Shown here: positions 7,756 through 14,344 of the stretch, piece by piece
Position numbering within the stretch: position 1 is the stretch's first letter
Layout of the letters: every line of letters starts with the position of its first letter
DNA from: SIAJ01 sp036266155
GTDB taxonomy: Bacteria > Planctomycetota > Planctomycetia > Gemmatales > Gemmataceae
DNA length: 25,725 bases
Assembly (NCBI GenBank): GCA_036266155.1
Contig: DATANR010000469.1
Span: 1-25,725, forward strand
Direction: 5' to 3'
Notes under the pieces: generated by a model
Told to the model about the DNA's origin: nothing
Seen by the model: only the letters and a program-made list of their open reading frames with translations
Database searches by the model: none
Position numbers and translations under genes: made by a program

Positions 7756-8109
7756 TCACGGGCCGATGGCGGTGCCGCCGCGCTCGCCGGTGCGAATGCG
7801 GATGGCGTCTTCGAGCCCGAGCACAAAGATCTTGCCGTCACCGATCTTGCCCGTCTCGCCGGAGCGCGCCGCGTGAACGATGGCTTCAACGGTCGCCTCG
7901 ACGAAGGCGTCGTTCACGGCGATTTCCAGCTTGAGTTTCGGCAGCAGGCGGATCTCGATCTCCTGCCCGCGATAGACTTCGGTGTGGCCCTTCTGCCGGC
8001 CGCAGCCGCGCACGTCGGAGACGGTCATCAGGTACACGTCGACGGCATTCAAGGCCCGCTGCACGTCTTCCAGCTTCTCCGGCCGGATGATGGCGACGAT
8101 GAGTTTCAC
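7756..8109 (-). CDS. glnK: P-II nitrogen regulatory protein (GlnK/GlnB family)
   Basis: Trimeric sensor of ATP/ADP and 2-oxoglutarate that normally plugs the Amt channel and tunes nitrogen enzymes. The 117 residues carry the GRQKGHTEVYRG T-loop start, KIGDGKIFV and the C-terminal RIRTGERG signature. Two oddities: Tyr51, the residue uridylylated in E. coli, is Ile here (Y46 and R47 remain), and the B-loop region reads ARSGETGKIGDGK, about three residues longer than the usual ARTGEIGDGK. The start is GTG with AGGAA 6 bases upstream. It follows amt by 107 bp on the same strand, the reverse of the common glnK-amt order. Control by GlnD-type uridylylation at position 51 is therefore unlikely. Confidence 0.93.
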   Translation of the reverse strand: MKLIVAIIRPEKLEDVQRALNAVDVYLMTVSDVRGCGRQKGHTEVYRGQEIEIRLLPKLKLEIAVNDAFVEATVEAIVHAARSGETGKIGDGKIFVLGLEDAIRIRTGERGGTAIGP

Positions 8110-8147
8110 TTCAGGTTCCTGTTATGGATGGGTATGGGAGAGATCAA

Positions 8148-8212
8148 CAAGTGCGGAACGCGGAGTTCAGAGTGCGGAATGAAAACCATTCTTTCACTCC
8201 GCACTCCGCACT
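8148..8212. repeat. Hairpin and GTGCGGA-type repeats between amt and glnK
   Basis: Arms 8171-8184 and 8192-8205 pair at 13 of 14 positions around a 7-base loop. The word GTGCGGA(A/G) occurs twice on one side, and its complement occurs twice in tandem on the other. It fills most of the 107-bp amt-glnK gap. No T-run follows on the minus strand, so it may lower or stabilise rather than end the transcript. Confidence 0.65.
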
Positions 8213-8216
8213 GGAA

Positions 8217-10661
8217 TTATTCTTCGACACGCACCTTCAGCGGCTTCCCAAGCTTCTTCGTGAACAGCTTCTGAATGCTCGCCGACAGGACCTTCGGGTC
8301 GCCGCCGCGGAGGCGGAAGCGGTTGCCCTGCACGGTCGTCACATACGGGTAAACGGCCTTGAAGTCCGGGTCGAGCGGCCCGTCCTTCGGCTGGCAAAGC
8401 TGCGACCACGCGGTCATCAGTCCGCCATTCTCGATGCCCTCGACGACCACCGCGAAGCGCTTGCCGCCCGGCGGCACCTTGGCGGCCTTCGGTTCCTTCG
8501 AGTGAACCGTCGGAATCGTATCGATGCCGCCGAAGTCGAAGCCGGTTTCACCATGCTCCGTCTGGTCGAGACCTTCATTCTCATCCGACACCGACGTCCG
8601 GAAGTTGCCGAGCGTAATGATCTGGACGGCGATGCACAGCGCCAGGCTCAACGTGAACGCGAAGATTGCCGAGAACGACGCCGCCTTGAGCTGAATCATC
8701 GGCTGCGTCCATTGATCCTTCTTGTCCTTCTTGTAGCCGTCAATCTTGTCTTGTTGCTGGACAATGAGGCCGCCCTTGTCGTCTGCGACCTTGGGGTCCT
8801 TGGGGGCATCCAACTCGGTAATCCGTTTGGCCCGCCGCGTCACCTTCTTGGCGATTTCATCGTAATCCGCCTTGGCGGCGTCGGCCGCCTTTTGGGCGTC
8901 CTCTTTCTCCTGGCCCTCCTTGGCTGGCTCGACCTTGGCGGCGGCCTCGTCCATCGCCTTCTTCAGGTCCGGCTCGGTCTTTTCGATCTCGCCGATCTGC
9001 TTCTTCAGGTCGGCCTTTTCCATCTGCAACGCCTGGAGCTTTTTGTCGAGGGTCACGTGTGCGACATAGCCATCGGCACTGGCCGATTGCACGATCGCGT
9101 AACTGAAGAAGCCAGTCAGCACGGCGCCCAGGAACCCGCCGATGCCGTGTACGCCGAAGGCGTCGAGCGAATCGTCGTAGCCAAGCAACGATTTCACCTG
9201 GACGGCGAAATAGCAAACGATACTCGCGGCAACGCCGATGATCGCCCCACCCCACGGCAGCACGAAGCCTGACGCGGGAGTGACCGCGACCAGCCCAGCA
9301 ACGACGCCGGAAGCCAACCCGAGGGCAGTCGGCTTGCCCTTGAAGATCCACTCGATGACACACCAGGTCAGGGCCGCTGAGGCGGCGGCACATTGAGTCG
9401 TCGTAAAGCCAGTGGTTCCAAGGAAGTCCGCATTCAATGCCGAGCCGCCGTTGAAACCGAACCACCCAAACCAGAGCAGTCCAGCCCCAATCAACGTAAT
9501 CACCATGCTATTTGGGTGCATGGCATGTTCCGGATAGCCGGTCCGCTTGCGGAGGACGAAGATACACGCCAGACCCGCAAATCCCGCGGCAATATGGACG
9601 ACGGTGCCGCCGGCAAAATCGAGTGCTCCGGCCTTGCCCAACAGCCCCGTAGCGGTCGCACCAAGGTCCTTTCCAGCCGTCACCGGATCGGCATAGAACC
9701 AGTCAAACGCCCAGACCATGTGGGCCAGCGGGCAGTAAACGAACGTGACCCAGGCGACCATGAAGATGACCCACGGCCAAAAGCGGATGCGCTCGGCGAT
9801 CGCGCCGGAAATCAGGGCCGGCGTAATGATCGCAAACATGCCCTGGAACATCACGTGTGAATAAACCGGAATGTTGTAGCCCGGCAGCTTGTCGGTGGGA
9901 TTGATCCCCTGGAGGAAGAAGAGCTTCCAGTCCCAGCCAATGATGCCGCCGCCCTTGGCGGCGTCGCCGCCGACCAGGGTGGCCAGTGCGTCGGGAGCAA
10001 TCACAGCCGACGGCCCGAATGCGAGCCCATAGCCAACCGCAACCCAATAGATGCCGACCACGGCCATGGCCGCGTAGCTCTGCATCATGGTGGCGAGGAT
10101 GTTCTTCTTGCGGACCATGCCGCCATAGAAAAGCGCCAGGCCGGGTGTCATCAGCAACACCAGGGCGCTGGCACAAAGAACCCAGGCGTTGTCGCCGCGC
10201 TTGAGCCCGTCATCACCCTTCGCGTCGACCTTTTCGACGGCGGCCTTCAATTCGGCGATCGGGTCCGGCTTCGGATCGTCCTTCTTGGGCTCGTCCTTGC
10301 CTTCCTCCTTCTTGGGCTCTTCCTTTTTGGCTTCTTCTTTCTTGGGCTCTTCCTTCGGCTCGTCCTTGCCCTTCACGGGTTCAAATGTCAGCGGCGCCTT
10401 CTTGGGCTCTTCTTTTTTGGCTTCTTCCTTTTTAGGTTCTTCCTTCTTGGGCTCCTCTTTCTTCGGCTCTTCCTTCTTGACGGCCGGTTCTTCCTTGGAC
10501 TTGGTCACTTCCGGCTTCAATTTGCCGGGATCGCTCACGACGCGCGGAAAGGGGAGCTTCTCCTGCTTTTTCGCATCGTCCTGTGACCAGGCGAAGCTAG
10601 TTCCAAGGCCGATGGTCAGAAAAAGTGCGATCACGGCGGGAGAGCGGAGGAGTCGCGACAC
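8217..10661 (-). CDS. amt: Ammonium transporter (Amt) with extra periplasmic and cytoplasmic regions
   Basis: Inner-membrane ammonium channel. I place the start at a GTG (10661) with GGAGG 8 bases upstream, giving 814 residues; a TTG 16 codons earlier is the longer reading. Order: signal peptide (1-27); Lys/Glu/Pro repeats of the KKEEP type (about 47-134); Amt core (158-530) with DFAGGTVVH (Asp348, His356), FGWFGFNGGS and AFGVHGIGG (His505), the twin-histidine pore pair; a charged coiled coil (535-652); the last helix (657-684); the usual GLDQTEHGE tail; then about 100 unknown residues (716-814). Typical Amt proteins have about 400-450 residues. By Amt topology the repeats and coiled coil are periplasmic and the C-terminal addition cytoplasmic. 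Followed by glnK and divergent from a porin. Confidence 0.95.
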   Translation of the reverse strand: MSRLLRSPAVIALFLTIGLGTSFAWSQDDAKKQEKLPFPRVVSDPGKLKPEVTKSKEEPAVKKEEPKKEEPKKEEPKKEEAKKEEPKKAPLTFEPVKGKDEPKEEPKKEEAKKEEPKKEEGKDEPKKDDPKPDPIAELKAAVEKVDAKGDDGLKRGDNAWVLCASALVLLMTPGLALFYGGMVRKKNILATMMQSYAAMAVVGIYWVAVGYGLAFGPSAVIAPDALATLVGGDAAKGGGIIGWDWKLFFLQGINPTDKLPGYNIPVYSHVMFQGMFAIITPALISGAIAERIRFWPWVIFMVAWVTFVYCPLAHMVWAFDWFYADPVTAGKDLGATATGLLGKAGALDFAGGTVVHIAAGFAGLACIFVLRKRTGYPEHAMHPNSMVITLIGAGLLWFGWFGFNGGSALNADFLGTTGFTTTQCAAASAALTWCVIEWIFKGKPTALGLASGVVAGLVAVTPASGFVLPWGGAIIGVAASIVCYFAVQVKSLLGYDDSLDAFGVHGIGGFLGAVLTGFFSYAIVQSASADGYVAHVTLDKKLQALQMEKADLKKQIGEIEKTEPDLKKAMDEAAAKVEPAKEGQEKEDAQKAADAAKADYDEIAKKVTRRAKRITELDAPKDPKVADDKGGLIVQQQDKIDGYKKDKKDQWTQPMIQLKAASFSAIFAFTLSLALCIAVQIITLGNFRTSVSDENEGLDQTEHGETGFDFGGIDTIPTVHSKEPKAAKVPPGGKRFAVVVEGIENGGLMTAWSQLCQPKDGPLDPDFKAVYPYVTTVQGNRFRLRGGDPKVLSASIQKLFTKKLGKPLKVRVEE
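10275..10500 (-). repeat. Low-complexity KKEEP-coding tandem repeat in amt
   Basis: Imperfect tandem units of about 12-15 bases (CTTGGGCTCTTCCTT-like on the plus strand) encode the Lys/Glu/Pro-rich periplasmic stretch of Amt. Such repeats expand and contract easily, so its length may vary between strains. Confidence 0.7.
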
Positions 10662-10733
10662 TCGGGGAGCCTCCAAGTTGGCATGTAAGGGCGGGCCTGC
10701 CTCAGGCAAGCGCTAGATTCCGCCACTTCTAAC

Positions 10734-10748
10734 GCAATGAGGATGCCG
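10734..10748 (-). promoter_or_regulatory. Sigma-54-like promoter of amt
   Basis: On the minus strand CGGCATCCTCATTGC has the required GG-N10-GC spacing, with GGCA and TTGC intact (consensus GGCACG-N4-TTGC, two mismatches). It lies 73 bases before the GTG of amt. A sigma-54 promoter fits a nitrogen-controlled gene, but a match this short can occur by chance. Confidence 0.45.
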
Positions 10749-10870
10749 ACCGAATGACGAAGAAACGGCAATTCCGACTGCAAAGGCAATTTTCACAATA
10801 CAGTCACCCAAAAAATGCCCGAAAAAAATGCTCGGACGCGCAAAAATCTGGCGACGACTGTTCGTGGACT

Positions 10871-10894
10871 GCACACAAATTAATCAAAGTGTGC
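10871..10894. promoter_or_regulatory. Dyad GCACAC-N12-GTGTGC upstream of amt
   Basis: Six-base perfect arms around an AT-rich 12-base centre, about 125 bp upstream of the sigma-54-like box. The distance suits an enhancer-type activator site. The protein that binds is unknown. Confidence 0.35.
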
Positions 10895-10936
10895 CGCGCA
10901 AATAGTCGATGATGATTCGTCTGCCGATTCTTCCTT

Positions 10937-10963
10937 TTGTGCGAACCGCGACGCTTCGCACAA
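10937..10963. promoter_or_regulatory. Dyad TTGTGCGAA-N9-TTCGCACAA upstream of amt
   Basis: Perfect 9-base arms (10937-10945 and 10955-10963) with a 9-base spacer, about 190 bp upstream of the amt sigma-54-like box and 230 bp upstream of the porin. Could be an operator for either gene. It is not a textbook NtrC site. Confidence 0.45.
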
Positions 10964-11193
10964 CTTCGCCGTCAATCTCGACCGCATCTTCCGCGCAGCC
11001 CGCACGACCGACGCGCCACACTGATAATTCCGCGGACAACCGTTTCTCCGGTCGAAGCAGTTCCACCAAACCGCCGATATTGACATCCGACAACACCCTG
11101 CCGGGTCGGTCCGCTTGGAGCGGTCAAGCCAGGGGATGCGGATGGAACCGCCCCCCTTCGAGCCGACGGTCCGGATGACTGTTGAGGATGCAC

Positions 11194-12651
11194 ATGTTTG
11201 ACGTGTTCTGTTTGGGCGTCGCCTTGGCGGTTGGACAAGGAAGTCCGGCCCCGATGCCGCCGACTATCACGGGACAGGCAACCGTCACCCAGGGGTTGCC
11301 CGCCCGAATCCCGGCAGCCCTTCCTACGGTTGGTGTGCCCGGAGTTCCGGTCGTCCAAAAGAAGGATGCTCCGGGTGAAGCTAAGGTGGAAGAACCCAAA
11401 AAGGAAGAAGAAAAGAAAGAAGACGAGAAGAAGCCCGAGGAGAAGGGCCACTTCATGAAGATGCTCGAGGGCACCGACCTCGGCTGCAAGCTCGAAGCAT
11501 GCAAGATCAAGATCGACGGTTGGGCGGCCATGTCCTACACGTGCAGCAATCGCAACGGTGCGACCAACCTGCCCGTGACGTGGAACGACCGGGCCGACTC
11601 GTTCCTGTTCCAGCAGTTCTGGGTCAACATCGAGAAGGGGCTCGACAAGGATTCGAAGGAAGTCAACTCCGGCTGGAAGGTCGCATTCCTTTACGGCAGC
11701 GACTACCGGTTCACGTTGATCCGTGGTTTCCTGAACAACCAGCTCATGAATCCGCGCTTCGATATCCGCGAGCCGAACCGATTCGAGCAGAACATCTACG
11801 GCCTCGATATCCCGCTGTTTTACGCCAACGCGTGGTTGCCGGGCGTCGGCGGCGAAGGCACCGAAGTCGCGATTGGCCGCATGTTCACGCCGTTCGGCAC
11901 CGAAAGCGTCATGGCGCCGAGCACGCCGCTCATGTCGCGCTCGTACGCCTTCCAGTGGGCTCCGCCGTTCTTCCACACCGGCGTGATGGCCGACACCAAG
12001 GTCGACAAGAACCTGTCGGTCAAGAATATGATCGTGAACGGCAACGACGTGTTCTTCGACGGCTCGCAGGAATGGCGCTACGTCGGCGCGTATACGTTGA
12101 CCAGCGACGACGAGAAGACGACCATGGTCTTCGGAACGTCGCTCGGCCGCGGCAAGTTCAACGCCGCCCGCCCGAATGGCCCGGCCCAGGGCGTCACGAC
12201 GCTCGGCCTTGCCTACGAACCGGTCGGCCGCAACAACTTCAACGTGTTCGACCTGACCGTGGCGCAAAAGGTTGACGACAACTTCTCGGTCGGCTTCGAA
12301 GCGATCTACGGCTATCAGCAGTGCGTTCCGGCCGCGGCGACGGGCAACGCCCTGAACTTCGGCGGCACCGCCGGCACCGCCCACTGGTTGTCGCTGGTGA
12401 AGTACCTGAACTACAACTTCAGCGACCAGGTCAGCGGCGTCGCCCGGGCCGAAGCGTTCTATGACGCCGAAGGCTCACGCACCGGCTTCGAAGGCTGGTA
12501 CTATGCCGGCACGCTCGGCCTGCAAATCAAGCCGATGGACTCGGTCATCTTCCGGCCGGAAATTCGGTACGACTACAACGGCTACAGCCGTCCGTTCAAC
12601 GGCTACCACAGCCTGTTCACCGCCGGTGCGGACCTGATCATCAAGTTCTAG
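11194..12651 (+). CDS. Outer-membrane beta-barrel porin, BBP2/OmpL-like
   Basis: Predicted outer-membrane barrel. The ATG at 11194 has GAGG six bases upstream; a second ATG two codons earlier and a TTG at 11182 are alternatives. The 485-residue product starts with a short hydrophobic leader (FCLGVALAVGQG), then a Pro-rich stretch and a Lys/Glu linker (about 65-90). About 390 residues of alternating aromatic/polar strands follow (FQQFWVNIEKGL, WKVAFLYGSDYRF, EIRYDYNGYSRPF), ending in Phe as barrel proteins do. Segments such as AIGRMFTPFGTESVMAPSTPLMSRSY fit the BBP2 porin family (from memory). Divergent from amt, it may admit nitrogen solutes; that rests on position only. A terminator follows directly. 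Confidence 0.85.
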   Translation: MFDVFCLGVALAVGQGSPAPMPPTITGQATVTQGLPARIPAALPTVGVPGVPVVQKKDAPGEAKVEEPKKEEEKKEDEKKPEEKGHFMKMLEGTDLGCKLEACKIKIDGWAAMSYTCSNRNGATNLPVTWNDRADSFLFQQFWVNIEKGLDKDSKEVNSGWKVAFLYGSDYRFTLIRGFLNNQLMNPRFDIREPNRFEQNIYGLDIPLFYANAWLPGVGGEGTEVAIGRMFTPFGTESVMAPSTPLMSRSYAFQWAPPFFHTGVMADTKVDKNLSVKNMIVNGNDVFFDGSQEWRYVGAYTLTSDDEKTTMVFGTSLGRGKFNAARPNGPAQGVTTLGLAYEPVGRNNFNVFDLTVAQKVDDNFSVGFEAIYGYQQCVPAAATGNALNFGGTAGTAHWLSLVKYLNYNFSDQVSGVARAEAFYDAEGSRTGFEGWYYAGTLGLQIKPMDSVIFRPEIRYDYNGYSRPFNGYHSLFTAGADLIIKF

Positions 12652-12672
12652 AAACGTGATTGCGAACGCAAC

Positions 12673-12715
12673 GAAGGCCGCGGCCCCTCTCGAAGGGCGC
12701 GGCCTTCACATTTTT
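12673..12715 (+). terminator. Rho-independent terminator of the porin gene
   Basis: Ten-base stem GAAGGCCGCG (12673-12682) with CGCGGCCTTC (12698-12707), then ACA and a run of T (12711-12715). It starts 21 bases after the porin stop. The opposite strand has no T-run, so it ends only the plus-strand transcript. Confidence 0.85.
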
Positions 12716-12851
12716 GATCACAAATACTTACGCCACAATAACTTTGGCCGCCTGGTTCGCACTCGAGAATTCGTTGCGTTTCATTTCGGACAACGGTCTG
12801 AATGAGCTCCAAACTGTTGGGCAATGTGTGTGTTCCTGGATGCAACGCAAT

Positions 12852-14282
12852 TTAGATGTCGTAGTAAAGTGCGAACTCGAAGGGATGCGGCCGCACGCGG
12901 ATGGCGTCGGCCTCGTTCGTGCGCTTGTAGCGGATCCAGGTGTCGATCACGTCCGGTGTGAAGACGTCGCTCTGAAGCAAGAACTCGTGGTCCTTTTCCA
13001 GCGCGCGCAAGGCCTCGTCGAGCGACCGCGGCGTGCTGGGGACCTTGCTCAGCTCCTCGGCTCCCAGATCGTAGATATCCTTGTCGAGCGGTTCGCCGGG
13101 CAGGATCTTGTTCTTGATGCCGTCGAGCATCGCCATCAACATGCCGGCGAACGTCAGGTACGGGTTGCATGCCGCGTCCGGCAGCCGGAATTCGAGGCGC
13201 TTGGACGTCGGGTTCGGCCGCGTGACCGGGATCCGGATCGCCGCGGACCGATTGCGTTGACTGTACGCCAGGTTGATCGGCGCATCGAAGCCGGGCACGA
13301 GCCGCTTATAGCTATTGGTCGTCGGATTGGTGAACGCGCACAGTGCCGCGGCATGGCGTAGCAAGCCACCGATCGCGTACTCCGCCGCGTCCGAAAGGCC
13401 CGCGTAGCGTGTGCCGCCGGCCGACCGAGAGCCCGCGAACAGGTTGTCGCCGTTGCGCCACAGCGACACGTGGACGTTCATGGCGCTGCCGTGGTCGTTG
13501 AACAGCGGTTTCGGCATAAACGTCGCTGTTTTGCCGTGTTTTCGCGCGACGTTCTTGACCACGTACTTGTACTTGAGCACGTTGTCCGCGGTCCGCACGA
13601 GGTCGTCGAAGCGGATGTCGACGACGCCCTGCCCACCAGTTGCCGCCTCATGCCGATGCGCGTCGACGCGGAGGCCGCACTCGATCATCGCACGCATCAT
13701 CTCCGAGCGCAGGTCGTGCATCGCGTCCGACGGCGGACAGGGAAAATAACCTTCGGCATAACGCAGCTTGTGCCCAAGGTTCGGCTTCTCATCGCGGCCG
13801 CTGTTCCACGCGCCTTCGGCGCTATCGACGTGGTAATACGCCGAGTGCACCGTCTGGTCATAGCGCACATCATCGAAGACGAAAAACTGCACTTCCGGCC
13901 CGAAAAACGCCTTGTCCGCGATGCCGGTCGACCGCATATAGTTGACGGCCTTGCGGGCGACATTGCGTGGGTCACGCGAATAGTCCTCATGCGTCAGCGG
14001 ATCGTGGATATTGCAGATGAGCGTCAGCGTCGTTTCACGGCAAAACGGGTCGATGAAGGCAGTCTCGGGCACTGGCTTCACGAGCATATCCGACTCGTTG
14101 ATCGCCTTCCAGCCGCGGATGCTGGCGCCATTGAAGCCGAGGCCGTCTTCGAAGGTGCCTTCGTCCAAATTTTCGGCGGGGATGGTGAAGTGTTGCCACT
14201 GGCCGGGGAAGTCCATGAACCGAAGGTCGACGGCCTTGACTTCCTTCTCACGGACGAAGGCGAGGATTTCCCGGGGGGTCAT
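12852..14282 (-). CDS. glnA: Class-I glutamine synthetase homologue with degenerate active site
   Basis: Full-length (476 residues) and collinear with E. coli GlnA, including FMDFPGQWQHFTIP, INESDM, KTATFMPKP, NPTTNSYKRLVPG, RNRSA and the C-terminal IYDL that carries the adenylylated tyrosine. Aligned by eye, key catalytic residues differ (E. coli mature numbering): D50 is Asn51 (NGAS for DGSS), E131 is Gln132 (GPEVQFF), E220 is Val220, N264 is His264, H269 is Asn269, E327 is Asp333. E129, E212, E357 and R359 remain. Two of three n1 metal ligands and one n2 ligand are lost, so normal GS activity is doubtful. A sigma-54 promoter lies just upstream, with AGAGG before the ATG. The frame extends further upstream, into the zinc-ribbon gene. 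A regulatory or altered-substrate role is inference. Confidence 0.9.
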   Translation of the reverse strand: MTPREILAFVREKEVKAVDLRFMDFPGQWQHFTIPAENLDEGTFEDGLGFNGASIRGWKAINESDMLVKPVPETAFIDPFCRETTLTLICNIHDPLTHEDYSRDPRNVARKAVNYMRSTGIADKAFFGPEVQFFVFDDVRYDQTVHSAYYHVDSAEGAWNSGRDEKPNLGHKLRYAEGYFPCPPSDAMHDLRSEMMRAMIECGLRVDAHRHEAATGGQGVVDIRFDDLVRTADNVLKYKYVVKNVARKHGKTATFMPKPLFNDHGSAMNVHVSLWRNGDNLFAGSRSAGGTRYAGLSDAAEYAIGGLLRHAAALCAFTNPTTNSYKRLVPGFDAPINLAYSQRNRSAAIRIPVTRPNPTSKRLEFRLPDAACNPYLTFAGMLMAMLDGIKNKILPGEPLDKDIYDLGAEELSKVPSTPRSLDEALRALEKDHEFLLQSDVFTPDVIDTWIRYKRTNEADAIRVRPHPFEFALYYDI

Positions 14283-14327
14283 TGGACCTCTGGTTGCACA
14301 GGTCGGTTGCGGATCGCCCGAGGGCAA

Positions 14328-14343
14328 AGCAACTCCCGTGCCG
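14328..14343 (-). promoter_or_regulatory. Near-consensus sigma-54 promoter of glnA
   Basis: On the minus strand CGGCACGGGAGTTGCT matches TGGCACG-N4-TTGCT at every consensus base except the first. Spacing GG (14342-14341), N10, GC (14330-14329) is exact. A start near 14317 gives a leader of about 35 bases with AGAGG before the ATG at 14282. It lies in the 62-bp gap after the upstream gene's stop, where a promoter is plausible. Confidence 0.8.
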
Positions 14344-14344
14344 C

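Larger units (their letters stand above)
10662..11193. promoter_or_regulatory. 532-bp divergent amt/porin control region
   Basis: No secure gene. From amt outward it holds an 11-bp TGCCTCAGGCA palindrome (10698-10708), a sigma-54-like promoter (10734-10748), A-tracts at 10810-10815, 10822-10828 and 10842-10846 that may bend the DNA, and two dyads (10871-10894 and 10937-10963). A minus-strand frame of 70 codons (10884-11096, GTG start) is open, but it has no clear ribosome site and overlaps both dyads. I found no convincing promoter for the porin. Confidence 0.5.

Noticed and set aside
8171..8190. GG-N10-GC spacing upstream of glnK as a sigma-54 site
   Set aside because: Only the GG and GC doublets match; the TTGC and GGCA cores are absent and it lies within the repeat hairpin.
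8124..9272. 382-codon plus-strand open frame opposite amt
   Set aside because: Lies antisense to a secure ammonium-transporter gene; long antisense frames are expected in GC-rich DNA.
10275..10500. Tandem repeats as a possible CRISPR array
   Set aside because: Units are 12-15 bases with no spacers and encode the in-frame KKEEP stretch of Amt.
11080..11085. TTGACA as a -35 box for the porin
   Set aside because: No acceptable -10 box lies 16-18 bases downstream.
10884..11096. Minus-strand 70-codon frame between amt and the porin
   Set aside because: GTG start without a clear ribosome site, ordinary third-base composition, no recognised family, and it overlaps two dyads. Kept only as a remark in the control-region entry.
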